Shown here: positions 42,933 to 51,587 of the stretch, piece by piece
How positions within the stretch are numbered: position 1 is the stretch's first letter
Layout: every line of letters starts with the position of its first letter
Assembly: GCF_025291715.1 (NCBI RefSeq)
Contig: NZ_JAMBIZ010000002.1
Coordinates: forward strand, 124,001-188,000
Direction: 5' to 3'
DNA from: Metasolibacillus sp.
GTDB lineage: Bacteria > Bacillota > Bacilli > Bacillales_A > Planococcaceae
DNA: 64,000 nt
The notes under the pieces: generated by a model
Database searches by the model: none
What the model was told of the DNA's origin: nothing
Seen by the model: only the letters and a program-made list of their open reading frames with translations
Position numbers and translations under genes: made by a program

Positions 42933-45522
42933 ACGTAAACTTACACGCGAAGATATAAAAAAACAGCGTCAACAGCAAAAAAAGAAAAAAAAGCAGCCAG
43001 GCTTTAAAATTTGGTTAAAGCGCATCGTTTTAACGATTGTTTTGATCGGTGTGCTAGGCTTTTTAGGTGGCGCTGGGCTATTTGCTTATTATGCAAGCAG
43101 TGCACCTGAACTAAATGAAGAGTTATTAAAATACCCTGTATCATCCGAGTTTTATGATATTAATGGTGAATTGTTCGCTACAATTGGTCAAGAAAGCCGG
43201 AAGTATGTAAAATTTGAGGATATCCCAGATGAAATGGTTTCTGCCATTTTGGCGACAGAGGATGTTCGCTTCTTTGATCATTTTGGTATCGATTTATGGC
43301 GTCTTGGTGGCGCAGTAGTTGCCAATTTTAGACATGGCTTCGGTTCACAGGGTGGTAGTACGATTACCCAGCAAGTTGTCAAAAATTCATTTTTATCTAA
43401 AGATAAAAAACTAAAGCGTAAAGCGCAGGAAGCTTGGCTTGCGATTCAATTAGAGCGCCAATATTCTAAAGAAGAAATTTTTGAAATGTACTTTAATAAA
43501 ATTTTAATGTCAGGCCGTGTGTACGGCTTCGGGCAAGCATCTGAATATTTTTATGGTAAGCCATTAAATGAACTATCGTTAGACCAAATGGCTACGCTTG
43601 CGGGTATGCCACAAAGCCCAAATGCTTACAATCCATTTAAATATCCAGAGCGTGCTGAAAAGAGACGTGATATTGTACTTAGCTTAATGGTACAGCATAA
43701 AAAAATTACACAGGCACAGGCAGACGAAGCGAAAAAATTAACAGTGGCAGAGCGCGTTTTGCCAGAAGATGAACGCAAACCAGCGACTGTCACAAACTAC
43801 CCTGCTTTCCTTGATGTTGTGCTATCAGAGTTGGAACGTAATGGGGATAAGGATGCACTAGCAGAAGGAATAAAGGTCTACACAACACTTGACCCGAATG
43901 CTCAAAAAACAGTGGAATCTATTATGAATAATGATGCAAACTTTATGACGGAAAAAATTCAGTCAGGGGCTGCTGTTATTGATACAAAAACAGGTGAAAT
44001 TCGCGCAATTGGTGGCGGACGTAATTATGGGGCGGAGCGTGGCTTTAACTATGCTTATGATTTAGTGACACGTGCACCTGGCTCAACGATGAAACCTTTA
44101 ATCGACTATGCACCAGCAATTGAATATTTAAAATGGTCAACAGGCCAAACATTAGTCGATGAGCCAATGAAATATACAGGTACAAACCAAACGATTACAA
44201 ACTGGGATAATAAATATGGAGGCACGATGACAGCACGCCAAGCGCTGTACACTTCACGTAACGTCCCTGCTGTTAAAACATTGCAGGCAGTCGGTACAGA
44301 CAAAGCGAAAAACTTTGTTTCACGTTTAGGTATCGATGTGGATTATGTTGTGGAATCTGACGCCATCGGTGGTGGTCGCATCAATATTTCACCTATTCAA
44401 ATGGCAGCTGCCTATGCTGCATTGGGTAATAATGGTGTTTACACTGCACCACATGCCATTACAAAAATCGTTTATCGAGATGGCTCAACATCCGATGAAT
44501 ATAAACCAAAAGAAACCATTGCCATGAGCGATTACACCGCTTATATGGTGACAGATATGCTACGCGATGTTGTAGGCAATAAGCCAAACGCATCCGGTAC
44601 TGCTGCTAATGTCCCTGGACTTGATATTGCAGGTAAAACAGGAACAACAAACTATTCAGCTGATGAGTTTTCGAAATATAACTTACCAAGCTCAGCCGTT
44701 CCTGATTCTTGGTTTGCTGGCTATACAACAAATTATTCTATTGCTATTTGGAGTGGCTATGAGCAGCGTTCTGATGCCATTACAACATGGGAAGAGCGCC
44801 GCTTACCGCAAACTTTATTTAAATCAATTATGTCAGAGATATCATCGTCTGTTGAAACAGCTCGCTTTACCCAACCAAGCTCTGTTGTTTCTGCAACGGT
44901 TGAAGTTGGTACATCACCGTTAAAATTAGCAAGTGAATTCACACCTGAAAACTTGCGTATGACGGAGCTATTTGTGAAAGGCACAGAGCCGAAGGAAGTA
45001 TCAGATACATTTGAGCAGCTCGAATTAAGCGCACCATTTAATTTGAAGGCAAATTATAATGACCTTGCTCAAGCAATCGATTTAACTTGGGAGCATCAAG
45101 CACCTGAAACAACTGAGGAAGAATCGCCTGTACCAATTACCTTTGAAGTAACGATGGCAATTGATGGTGGGGAGCCTGCTATTATTTCGACATCAAGTGC
45201 GAATTATTTCACGATTCCAGCTATTGAAATCGGTCATGATTATGTATTTACAGTAACAGCTATTTCAGATGATGTACGCAGTGAACCAGCTTCTGTATCC
45301 CTTTATATCGAAGGCTTACCAGATGAGCCTGAGGAGGAAGATAATTGGGAGGAGCCTAGTACCGAGGTGCCGGTTGAACCAATTGAACCGAGCAATCCTG
45401 AGGAACCAACAGAACCTGTTGACCCAGGAACAGACACAGAGGATGGTAGTAACAACGGACAAGTGACACCTCCAACAACGCCTAGTGAGCCAGATAACGA
45501 AGGCGGTACTGGTGGAGAATAG
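42925..45522 (+). CDS. ponA: Class A penicillin-binding protein 1A/1B
   Basis: An 865-residue bifunctional peptidoglycan synthase. A basic cytoplasmic tail and TM (about residues 27-57) are followed by the glycosyltransferase domain (ATEDVRFFDHFGIDLWRLGG and GGSTITQQVVKNSFL), the transpeptidase (APGSTMKPLIDY with the active Ser, TSRN, and GKTGTTN), an Fn3-like domain (about 715-795), and an acidic Pro/Glu/Thr/Gly-rich tail. The start is a GTG at 42925 inside the end of recU, with GAGGAG seven bases upstream. GpsB, which controls this protein in B. subtilis, is also in the window. Confidence 0.95.
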   Translation: MTERKLTREDIKKQRQQQKKKKKQPGFKIWLKRIVLTIVLIGVLGFLGGAGLFAYYASSAPELNEELLKYPVSSEFYDINGELFATIGQESRKYVKFEDIPDEMVSAILATEDVRFFDHFGIDLWRLGGAVVANFRHGFGSQGGSTITQQVVKNSFLSKDKKLKRKAQEAWLAIQLERQYSKEEIFEMYFNKILMSGRVYGFGQASEYFYGKPLNELSLDQMATLAGMPQSPNAYNPFKYPERAEKRRDIVLSLMVQHKKITQAQADEAKKLTVAERVLPEDERKPATVTNYPAFLDVVLSELERNGDKDALAEGIKVYTTLDPNAQKTVESIMNNDANFMTEKIQSGAAVIDTKTGEIRAIGGGRNYGAERGFNYAYDLVTRAPGSTMKPLIDYAPAIEYLKWSTGQTLVDEPMKYTGTNQTITNWDNKYGGTMTARQALYTSRNVPAVKTLQAVGTDKAKNFVSRLGIDVDYVVESDAIGGGRINISPIQMAAAYAALGNNGVYTAPHAITKIVYRDGSTSDEYKPKETIAMSDYTAYMVTDMLRDVVGNKPNASGTAANVPGLDIAGKTGTTNYSADEFSKYNLPSSAVPDSWFAGYTTNYSIAIWSGYEQRSDAITTWEERRLPQTLFKSIMSEISSSVETARFTQPSSVVSATVEVGTSPLKLASEFTPENLRMTELFVKGTEPKEVSDTFEQLELSAPFNLKANYNDLAQAIDLTWEHQAPETTEEESPVPITFEVTMAIDGGEPAIISTSSANYFTIPAIEIGHDYVFTVTAISDDVRSEPASVSLYIEGLPDEPEEEDNWEEPSTEVPVEPIEPSNPEEPTEPVDPGTDTEDGSNNGQVTPPTTPSEPDNEGGTGGE

Positions 45523-45528
45523 AAAAAA

Positions 45529-45572
45529 GGAGCCGTCCAGAAAGTGAACTTTCTGGATGGCTCCACTTTTTT
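45529..45572 (+). terminator. Terminator of ponA
   Basis: GGAGC-GTCCAGAAAG pairs with CTTTCTGGA-GCTCC and is followed by a T-run. The stem has two mismatches and a four-base loop. Confidence 0.9.
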
Positions 45573-45598
45573 ACATAGTCAATTTTTGATTAAAATTG

Positions 45599-45725
45599 TG
45601 CTCCTGCGGTGGTCACAATAGAGCTTTTCTGCGACGAGTAACCGCAGGAGCAAATGGTTTTAACTGCGACGAGTAATCGCAGGAGCAAATGGTTTTAACT
45701 GCGACGAGTAATCGCAGGAGCAAAT
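45599..45725. repeat. 35-bp tandem repeat with inverted flank
   Basis: Units start TGCGACGAGTAA at 45630, 45665 and 45700, an exact period of 35; the third copy is cut after 26 bases. Units 2 and 3 are identical over that length; unit 1 differs by one base (ACC for ATC). The flank TGCTCCTGCGGTGGTCAC (from 45599) is partly complementary to the array's end (CGCAGGAGCA and GTCAC). No ORF covers it. Confidence 0.85.
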
Positions 45726-45744
45726 TGTCACCTTCCTCGTCGCA

Positions 45745-45784
45745 AAGGGGCGTCCCAAAATGACTTTTCGGACGCCCCTTTTTT
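45745..45784. terminator. Terminator between tandem repeat and kinase gene
   Basis: AGGGGCGTCC pairs with GGACGCCCCT; six T follow on the plus strand and CTTTG on the minus. It lies just after the sugar kinase stop (minus strand) and can serve it. Confidence 0.75.
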
Positions 45785-45787
45785 GCG

Positions 45788-46762
45788 CTATAACACCTTC
45801 CAATAGCTATTAAATATCTGTACAAATTCTTGATCAAGCTCTATTCCCTTTTGCTTCAAAGCTCCAACTGCCGCTCCGCCAATTGGCTCTAATACCGCCT
45901 TTTTAAATTCAAAAGTGACCGATGTATTTTCTACAAGCTGCGTTAATTTAGTAATAAAGAAGTCGATGTTTGTAAAAACACCTCCAGCTAGTACAATTTC
46001 TATGCTCGATTTGTGCCAAACCATTTTGTCAAAGCATACTTTAATTGCTTTATAAAAATCGACACACGCTTCCTCCATAATACTAGCCGCTACTGCGTCA
46101 CTATTGTCAGCAGCCTCCATCACATATTTACTCAACGGTGCAATGTTCGTGCGTGGATGCTCGTCATTGTATATACAGGCGATTAACTTTTCTACATTAT
46201 CTACGTCAAAATGCTGTAAAATCGGTGCTGTTAATGAGGTGCTTGGCATTCTCCCATCATAGCTTTGGAATACCGCTTCTAATGCCTTCATTCCTATGTA
46301 ATAGCCGCTTCCTTTATCATCAAATAAATAGCCCCAGCCACCGATTCTATGCATTTCCATATTTTCATCATAGCCTAATGTAATTGCCCCTGTGCCTGCA
46401 ATTTGCACAATGCCAGGCTGTCCAAGTGTACCTGCATATAAAGCACCTAATGCATCGTTTTCAATTGTAATCAGTGCTGTATTGTGCACATATTGACGAA
46501 GAATTTTTTCTACGATTGGCTCCGCATATAGCTCTTTGACACCAGCCATCGCAACAAAGCAGCTGCTCACTTCTTGAAATATTTGTTCATTTTGTTGACG
46601 CAATTGCTGCATTAATTCATGCAATGTCATCTCAAAAAACTGCGTGTTCATTGCGGTTGGATTGCTGCGTGTTGTGATTACTTTTGCATAAATTCGCCCT
46701 GCGTTATCACATATTACAGCTGAAGTTTTTGTGCCTCCACCATCGATTGCTAAAACATACAT
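45788..46762 (-). CDS. BadF/BadG-type kinase, probable N-acetylglucosamine/muramyl sugar kinase
   Basis: A 324-residue ASKHA-fold kinase of the BadF/BadG/BcrA group to which N-acetylglucosamine kinase and the MurNAc/GlcNAc kinase MurK belong. The phosphate-1 motif is AIDGGGTKTSAV (residues 5-16), phosphate-2 is IAGTGAITLGY (about 120), and ALEAVFQSYDG and VLAGGVFTN follow. Its position after a MupG-type hydrolase and a disaccharide PTS suggests it phosphorylates the GlcNAc released by that hydrolase. Two hairpins lie between it and mupG, so it may have its own promoter or receive read-through. Confidence 0.82.
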   Translation of the reverse strand: MYVLAIDGGGTKTSAVICDNAGRIYAKVITTRSNPTAMNTQFFEMTLHELMQQLRQQNEQIFQEVSSCFVAMAGVKELYAEPIVEKILRQYVHNTALITIENDALGALYAGTLGQPGIVQIAGTGAITLGYDENMEMHRIGGWGYLFDDKGSGYYIGMKALEAVFQSYDGRMPSTSLTAPILQHFDVDNVEKLIACIYNDEHPRTNIAPLSKYVMEAADNSDAVAASIMEEACVDFYKAIKVCFDKMVWHKSSIEIVLAGGVFTNIDFFITKLTQLVENTSVTFEFKKAVLEPIGGAAVGALKQKGIELDQEFVQIFNSYWKVL

Positions 46763-46890
46763 CTATGTACTTCTCCCTTCATAAGAAAAGAGGCTGTCCA
46801 GAAAGCTCACCTTCTCACCCTAAACAGCCAAAATCAAATTTCATTCTTTATAATAGTTCGACAAATAGACTTCAAATCCTTGTTTGCATC
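46763..46890 (-). promoter_or_regulatory. Leader of the kinase gene with a GGCTGT hairpin
   Basis: GGCTGT (46792-46797) pairs with ACAGCC (46824-46829) ahead of the kinase start. It could be an attenuator or remnant of the hairpin family; no T-run follows on the minus strand. Confidence 0.4.
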
Positions 46891-46947
46891 GAAAAATAGC
46901 AAATGGCTGTCTCAAAAGTGGCGCATTCGCCTACCTTTGAGACAGCC
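46891..46947 (-). terminator. Terminator of the PTS-mupG operon
   Basis: GGCTGTCTCAAA pairs perfectly with TTTGAGACAGCC, and the 19-base loop contains a second small stem (GGCG / CGCC). A T-rich stretch (ATTTGCTATTTTTC) follows on the minus strand. Confidence 0.75.
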
Positions 46948-46960
46948 CCTATTGAAATAG

Positions 46961-48043
46961 CTATTTTGTAAAGCCAAATGATGCCCAAGGCTGGATATGC
47001 TTCAATAAGAAGCGCTCCTCTTCCTTGACACGTGCTACAACATTGCTAGAGCCTGCATTCGGCATATCCTGCAATACAACTTGTAGCTCCCCTTTATAGC
47101 GCACATCCAAATTGTTATCAATTGTAATATCGCCTACTGTTAAAGGTACTGTGTCATGTGCTGGGAAATCGTCCGCCTTGTATTTGACACGGGATTGTGT
47201 GCTGCGAATTACATAATCGGAGACATCTCCACGATTAAAGTGTGGTTCCTCTAAAACAATCTTTTCCTCTAAAGCTGTCGTTTCAGCTGAGAACTCTACT
47301 TGCAACTCAAGCTTATAGCGATTTAATTGCCCTAAAGCACGCAGCTCTTCTTCTGATGCATACATATTGCCAATGATACAATCATCAATTAAACCTGTAC
47401 TCCACATGTCTTTTGCTTGCACCGTAATAGGTAAAAATCTATGCTCTTCAAGGGTTGGTAGCCCGTATTCCGTTTGCTCCCATGGACCAAATTTACCATG
47501 CTGTGATGAAATCATCGCAGCTGTGCGAATATGGTTGTCTTTAAATTGCTGAGATGTCTTTAAAAAATGCGCACGCGATAAGCCTGTGTAGCGTCTTGGA
47601 TAAAAGTTATGGCAGCCAATAATATTGGATTGATTTGGCTGATAGGATAAAATATTATCCACATATTTTGTACCATTGCTTATATTTAACTCTACTTTTA
47701 AATTGCTAGCATCTAGCGACATAAATGCTTCTTCTTGACCCGAAAAGCCCATATCTAAGCGAAGCGCTGCTAAATGGTATTGCTCCTTCAAATACCCGAT
47801 ATCGCGGTACGTTAAGCCTAATTCTTCAAAAACGTTTGGCGCAATATCGGCTGAAATATCGAAGCCTAGGCCTTTCGCAAAAGCGTTAATTTGCTTTAGC
47901 TTTTCACGTTCCTGTTCATTATTTAATGACATTAAACAAGTGAATATGCGGTCAAAGCCATTGTCATGTGCAAGCTGTACATATTGCTGCATTTCCTCTA
48001 ATGTGCTGTGTCCAGGATATAATGAAATACCTAGTCTTCTCAA
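46961..48043 (-). CDS. mupG: MupG-type 6-phospho-N-acetylmuramidase (DUF871)
   Basis: A 360-residue cytoplasmic TIM-barrel hydrolase. The N-terminal RRLGISLYPGHSTLEEMQQYV and the central IGCHNFYPRRYTGLSRAHF are characteristic of the family whose S. aureus member MupG splits MurNAc-6P-GlcNAc into MurNAc-6P and GlcNAc. The start is a TTG six bases after GGAGGT; no in-frame ATG with a ribosome site exists. It follows the PTS membrane subunit across a 10-bp stem-loop. The neighbouring sugar kinase fits use of the released GlcNAc. The MurNAc-6P etherase (MurQ) that would be needed next is not in the window. Confidence 0.85.
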   Translation of the reverse strand: MRRLGISLYPGHSTLEEMQQYVQLAHDNGFDRIFTCLMSLNNEQEREKLKQINAFAKGLGFDISADIAPNVFEELGLTYRDIGYLKEQYHLAALRLDMGFSGQEEAFMSLDASNLKVELNISNGTKYVDNILSYQPNQSNIIGCHNFYPRRYTGLSRAHFLKTSQQFKDNHIRTAAMISSQHGKFGPWEQTEYGLPTLEEHRFLPITVQAKDMWSTGLIDDCIIGNMYASEEELRALGQLNRYKLELQVEFSAETTALEEKIVLEEPHFNRGDVSDYVIRSTQSRVKYKADDFPAHDTVPLTVGDITIDNNLDVRYKGELQVVLQDMPNAGSSNVVARVKEEERFLLKHIQPWASFGFTK

Positions 48044-48072
48044 ATTTCATACCTCCAAAATTGATGCGCTCT

Positions 48073-48097
48073 TAGCGGGTATGTAAAATACCCGCTA
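48073..48097 (-). promoter_or_regulatory. Intercistronic stem-loop, EIIC-mupG
   Basis: TAGCGGGTAT pairs perfectly with ATACCCGCTA around a five-base loop, with no T-run. It probably sets the relative amounts of EIIC and MupG through mRNA processing or stability. Confidence 0.6.
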
Positions 48098-48108
48098 GAC
48101 GCTTGTTA

Positions 48109-49368
48109 TTATTGACCTTGCTTCGCTGCTGCACGGTTTGCTGCAAGTAAGAATGGTGTGTAAATCAGAACAGCTACCGCAATTAAAACGATACTTAGGA
48201 TTGCACCTGAAATGGATTGTGTTACTAACCAACCATTGATAATTGGCGGTGTCGTCCATGGTGCTGCTACTGTTGCTGCTGGTACTAACCCTGCTTTTGT
48301 TGCGAAGTAAGCAATCGATACATTAACCATTGGTGTTAAAATAAATGGTACGAATAAAATTGGGTTTAAGACGATTGGTAAACCGAATATTAACGGCTCA
48401 TTAATATTGAAAATCCCTGGCGCAGCTGATAACTTACCAACTGTGCTATATTGTTTGTTTTTACGTGAAACAATGAAAATTGCGATAATTAATGCAATTG
48501 TTGTGCCTGAACCACCCATATTAACGAACGCATCGAAGAATGGTTTGTTAATAATGTATGGTGCTACTTGACCTGCTTCAATTGCCTCTACGTTTTTCGC
48601 GATTGCATCTAAGTTAATTGTTTGCATGAATGGATCAATGATGTTTGCACCATGAATACCGAATGTCCAAAAGAATGCTGGCACAAAGGCTAAAATAAGT
48701 GCTGCTACCCAAGAGTTTGTTAAGCCCATAAATGGCTCTTGTACTAATGTATAGAATTGACCAATAATATCTGGTGCATCAAATAATACAGAAATTAATG
48801 TACGGATTAATGCTAAAACACCAACTGTAATAATTGCTGGGAATAATGATGCAAACGATTTCGCTACTGCATCTGGTACACCTGCTGGCATTTTGATTAA
48901 TAATCTAGGATTGCCAGATAAACGAGAAAACATTTCTGCGGATACAAGACTTAAAATGATAGCTAAAAAGATACCGCCTGTTCCTGTCGTTAAACCTGTT
49001 AAACCACCTTCGCCATACGTTGCGAATGTCATATAACTCGCAAGACCGATTGCCCCACCTGCTAATGCATCTTTCCCATAGCTTTTGGTTAAGTTGTAGG
49101 CGATTGTAAATGAGATTAATAGTGATACAATGGCAAATGTAGCACCCCATACGTTGCCGCCCCATTGCTTCCAAGTATCGCCGCCAAATATAGCATTCAT
49201 TGCATCTTGATAAAAATTAATTGGCAAGTTGTTTATTAAAATCGCTAATGACCCCATAATTACCAATGGCATAATGGCGATAAAGCCATCACGAATTGCG
49301 ACTAAATGGCGTTGGTTCCCGACTCTAGATGCAACAGGAACAAATTTCTCCTCTAAAAATTTGAACAT
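48109..49368 (-). CDS. PTS EIIC component, lactose/cellobiose family
   Basis: A 419-residue membrane channel of a sugar phosphotransferase system, of the CelB/LacE type. The family signature FNINEPLIFGLPIVLNP (about residues 320-336), the substrate-site region FFWTFGIHGANIIDP and about ten membrane segments are present. It is encoded with separate EIIA and EIIB genes upstream. Family members import disaccharides such as cellobiose, chitobiose or lactose. Coupling to mupG suggests MurNAc-GlcNAc or a similar wall disaccharide as substrate, which is an inference. Confidence 0.92.
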   Translation of the reverse strand: MFKFLEEKFVPVASRVGNQRHLVAIRDGFIAIMPLVIMGSLAILINNLPINFYQDAMNAIFGGDTWKQWGGNVWGATFAIVSLLISFTIAYNLTKSYGKDALAGGAIGLASYMTFATYGEGGLTGLTTGTGGIFLAIILSLVSAEMFSRLSGNPRLLIKMPAGVPDAVAKSFASLFPAIITVGVLALIRTLISVLFDAPDIIGQFYTLVQEPFMGLTNSWVAALILAFVPAFFWTFGIHGANIIDPFMQTINLDAIAKNVEAIEAGQVAPYIINKPFFDAFVNMGGSGTTIALIIAIFIVSRKNKQYSTVGKLSAAPGIFNINEPLIFGLPIVLNPILFVPFILTPMVNVSIAYFATKAGLVPAATVAAPWTTPPIINGWLVTQSISGAILSIVLIAVAVLIYTPFLLAANRAAAKQGQ

Positions 49369-49428
49369 TTTAATACACTCCCCTTTTTATGTTTTTAGTG
49401 AATGATGCCCCGAAAGGCTTTATCTTAA

Positions 49429-49455
49429 TTCAAGTGAGTGCTTGCACCCACTTGA
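49429..49455 (-). promoter_or_regulatory. Intercistronic stem-loop, EIIA-EIIC
   Basis: TTCAAGTG-GTGC pairs with GCAC-CACTTGAA in the 100-base gap between the EIIA and EIIC genes. Without a strong T-run on the minus strand it is more likely a processing site than a full terminator. Confidence 0.55.
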
Positions 49456-49470
49456 ATAAAAACCAATGTC

Positions 49471-49800
49471 TTACTTCCCCTTTATTTGTTCATGAACTTC
49501 TACTAGCTCTTGTGCTAAATCACGGAATGTAATCGCATTCATTAAATGGTCTTGTGCGTGAATTAACAATAAAGAAACTTCTACTTTTTGACCTTGTGCT
49601 TCTTGTTGCAATAAAGCTGTTTGTGCATGATGTGCTTCGATAATCGCCTCATGTGCAAGCTTCATTTTGTCCTGTGCTGCTTGGAAGTCCCCTGCTTTCG
49701 CGAATTGGATAGCCTCCATGCATTCACTTTTTGCATTTCCACTATGCATAATTAATCCCATAATGGACTGTAATAAAGCTTCTTGTTCCATAGTTGACAC
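49471..49800 (-). CDS. PTS EIIA component, lactose/cellobiose family
   Basis: A 109-residue helical trimeric EIIA that receives phosphate from HPr. The conserved LLIHAQDHLMNAITFRDLAQEL (about residues 77-98) holds the phosphorylated His, and the N-terminal GNAKSECMEAIQFAKAGDF is typical. It starts three bases after the EIIB stop and is followed by EIIC, forming a complete A-B-C set. Confidence 0.93.
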   Translation of the reverse strand: MSTMEQEALLQSIMGLIMHSGNAKSECMEAIQFAKAGDFQAAQDKMKLAHEAIIEAHHAQTALLQQEAQGQKVEVSLLLIHAQDHLMNAITFRDLAQELVEVHEQIKGK

Positions 49801-49803
49801 CTC

Positions 49804-50115
49804 TTATTTCATTAAGCTATACGCATGTTTTAATACGTTTGCGCCATTCATCATGCCGTAATCTGTCATATTGATTACATCGATTGGAAGGTTTTTCTCT
49901 TTGTACTTCGCTTCAAATGAACCTTTTAAGTAACGAACTTGCGGTCCTAGCAGCAAAACATCTACCGATTTTTCTGCCAATACTTTATCAACTTCCCCTT
50001 CAGGAATAGCAAAAATATCCGCTTCCAAATTTTGTTCCTCTGCCGCCTGTTTCATTTTCGATACAAGCAAGCTTGTGCTCATTCCTGCTACACAAACTAA
50101 CATGATGTTTTTCAT
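49804..50115 (-). CDS. PTS EIIB component, lactose/cellobiose family
   Basis: A 103-residue EIIB with the P-loop phospho-cysteine motif VCVAGMSTSLLVSKM at residues 8-22. The frame opens 30 bases further upstream, but the ATG at 50115 is the one spaced from AAAGGGAG. It is the first gene of the PTS-mupG operon. Its leader carries a cre-like site and a dre-like operator. Confidence 0.93.
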   Translation of the reverse strand: MKNIMLVCVAGMSTSLLVSKMKQAAEEQNLEADIFAIPEGEVDKVLAEKSVDVLLLGPQVRYLKGSFEAKYKEKNLPIDVINMTDYGMMNGANVLKHAYSLMK

Positions 50116-50153
50116 AAGTGCACTCCCTTTACTTTTCTTTATCATTTTATTTT

Positions 50154-50167
50154 TGAAATCGTTTTCT
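50154..50167. promoter_or_regulatory. cre-like catabolite repression site
   Basis: TGAAATCGTTTTCT matches the CcpA consensus TGWNANCGNTNWCA at all but the last base. It sits just downstream of the -10 box of the PTS promoter, a position used for glucose repression. Confidence 0.65.
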
Positions 50168-50174
50168 TAAAAAG

Positions 50175-50203
50175 AGAATATCATTGGTTGGTATATACCA
50201 CAA
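50175..50203 (-). promoter_or_regulatory. PTS operon promoter with dre-like operator in the spacer
   Basis: On the minus strand TTGTGG (50198-50203), a 17-base spacer and TATTCT (50175-50180). The palindrome TGGTATATACCA (50189-50200) lies in the spacer and overlaps the -35. It resembles the dre sites of NagR/DasR-type GntR regulators, which contain TGGTATAGACCA-like cores. Confidence 0.6.
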
Positions 50204-50289
50204 TACCCTTTTTTTCATTTTTCACTTTTTTAAAATGGATAAAATATACTGGACTATATGATATTCTCACTATTAATCTAGCATCTAAA

Positions 50290-50304
50290 GGACTGGTATA
50301 GTCC
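50290..50304. promoter_or_regulatory. Second dre-like site, upstream of the PTS promoter
   Basis: GGACTGGTATAGTCC has perfect 5-bp arms and the dre-like core CTGGTATAG. It lies 90 bases upstream of the promoter, which would allow looping or cooperative binding. A related half-site (ACTGGACTATA) lies at about 50249. Confidence 0.5.
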
Positions 50305-50390
50305 AAAAAAAATTTAAAAAAATTTTTTATTATGATAAATTACATAGGCTTTTTTGAATATTAGCTACAACTAAACTAAATACCTATAAT

Positions 50391-51569
50391 TTAAAAATAT
50401 TCATAAAATGCAGGCTTGCCAATTTGTAGTGCCTGCTGCCAGCGCTCAATGATTGCTCGTGCTACCGGCTGCTGTGCATACATAACTGCCTCTTGAACAG
50501 ATAAATAGCCTACCATCATTGCTGAAAATAAATTGATTGGCAATACTAGTACTTGCTGTGCATCCACAGCATCCACCTCTATAACGGCTACTTCCCCGTT
50601 ATGACGAACCTCAAATATTTGCTCATTCCATGCGCAAAATTGATCTTCTAAACGCACATATAAAGGCGTCTCAATGTGATTCCATTCATATTGCTGCAGA
50701 AAGGCTTGCGCATCTACAATTCGCACCATAATATCTTGCACAACCTCACGCTTAAATTGCGGCTCTGCAAAATAATAGCCAAAGCGACTATGATTTGCTG
50801 TAACTCCTTTAATTTCAGTAATGCTTGCTGCATGCGCTGTCACAAAGCGCCAAATCGCCTGCTCTGCCGCCATATCTTGCGCTACAAAATCGTGAATCAT
50901 AAATGATGTTCCTGCTACTTCATAGCGAAGATAGGCAGCTACTTGATTGTCTTCATAATATAAAGCAAAATGACTATCAGGATGCCTGCTCGCTAAGCGA
51001 TTCCACCATGCTTCGTCCCTTTGCATACTGCCGCTCGTTACGGCTGCTTGCTCATTATGAAACGCTTTCACCTGCTCAAATAGCTCTTCATCAAGCCATT
51101 CAAAGCTTGTGCGCTTAATCGTATCCAGCTTTTTGCCTAATGCAGGGAATTTTTCTGGTAAAATCGTATAATTTAATTTCTCAAAAAATAGCTCCCAGCC
51201 AAAATAGCGGTAAAATGACACGGAAAAAGGCGCCAATACAGAAATCGTTTGTCCATTTGCTCGCATTTGATTGAGCGATTCAATCATTAGCTTTTTAACA
51301 ATACCTTGCTGACGATACTCAGGATAAGAAGCAACAAATGCGATGCCACCCATTTTATAGTTTTTACGATGAATCGTCATATTTAATGGCAAAACAAGCA
51401 CTTGCCCAACGACTTTACTACCATCATATGCCCCTAAAGTCGTACTATGCTGAACCCAGTGATGAAAATCTTTTCTACGTGCCTCGCTATATTTGTTAGG
51501 AAAGCAGTAATCTCGTAGACGATGAATCTGCCAATAATCCTTTTCTTCCACATTATGAATTTGTATCAT
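50391..51569 (-). CDS. Eis-like acetyltransferase with SCP2-type C-terminus
   Basis: A 392-residue protein of the Eis group: an N-terminal GNAT domain (GGIAFVASYPEYRQQGIVKKLMIESLNQM, about residues 74-102), a second degenerate GNAT domain, and a sterol-carrier-like C-terminal domain. The family is hexameric in studied cases and acetylates amines, including aminoglycosides in some members. It follows the GntR gene by 18 bases, so the two form an operon. Whether it acts on an amino sugar imported by the neighbouring PTS is an open question. Confidence 0.85.
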   Translation of the reverse strand: MIQIHNVEEKDYWQIHRLRDYCFPNKYSEARRKDFHHWVQHSTTLGAYDGSKVVGQVLVLPLNMTIHRKNYKMGGIAFVASYPEYRQQGIVKKLMIESLNQMRANGQTISVLAPFSVSFYRYFGWELFFEKLNYTILPEKFPALGKKLDTIKRTSFEWLDEELFEQVKAFHNEQAAVTSGSMQRDEAWWNRLASRHPDSHFALYYEDNQVAAYLRYEVAGTSFMIHDFVAQDMAAEQAIWRFVTAHAASITEIKGVTANHSRFGYYFAEPQFKREVVQDIMVRIVDAQAFLQQYEWNHIETPLYVRLEDQFCAWNEQIFEVRHNGEVAVIEVDAVDAQQVLVLPINLFSAMMVGYLSVQEAVMYAQQPVARAIIERWQQALQIGKPAFYEYF

Positions 51570-51587
51570 GTCATCAATCCCTATCCA

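Noticed and set aside
44106..45566. Minus-strand frames opposite ponA, including a Ser/Gly-rich one
   Set aside because: Low-complexity antisense of the acidic Pro/Glu tail; no start signals.
45599..45725. Possible CRISPR-like array after ponA
   Set aside because: The repeats are direct and contiguous with no spacers, and no cas genes are present.
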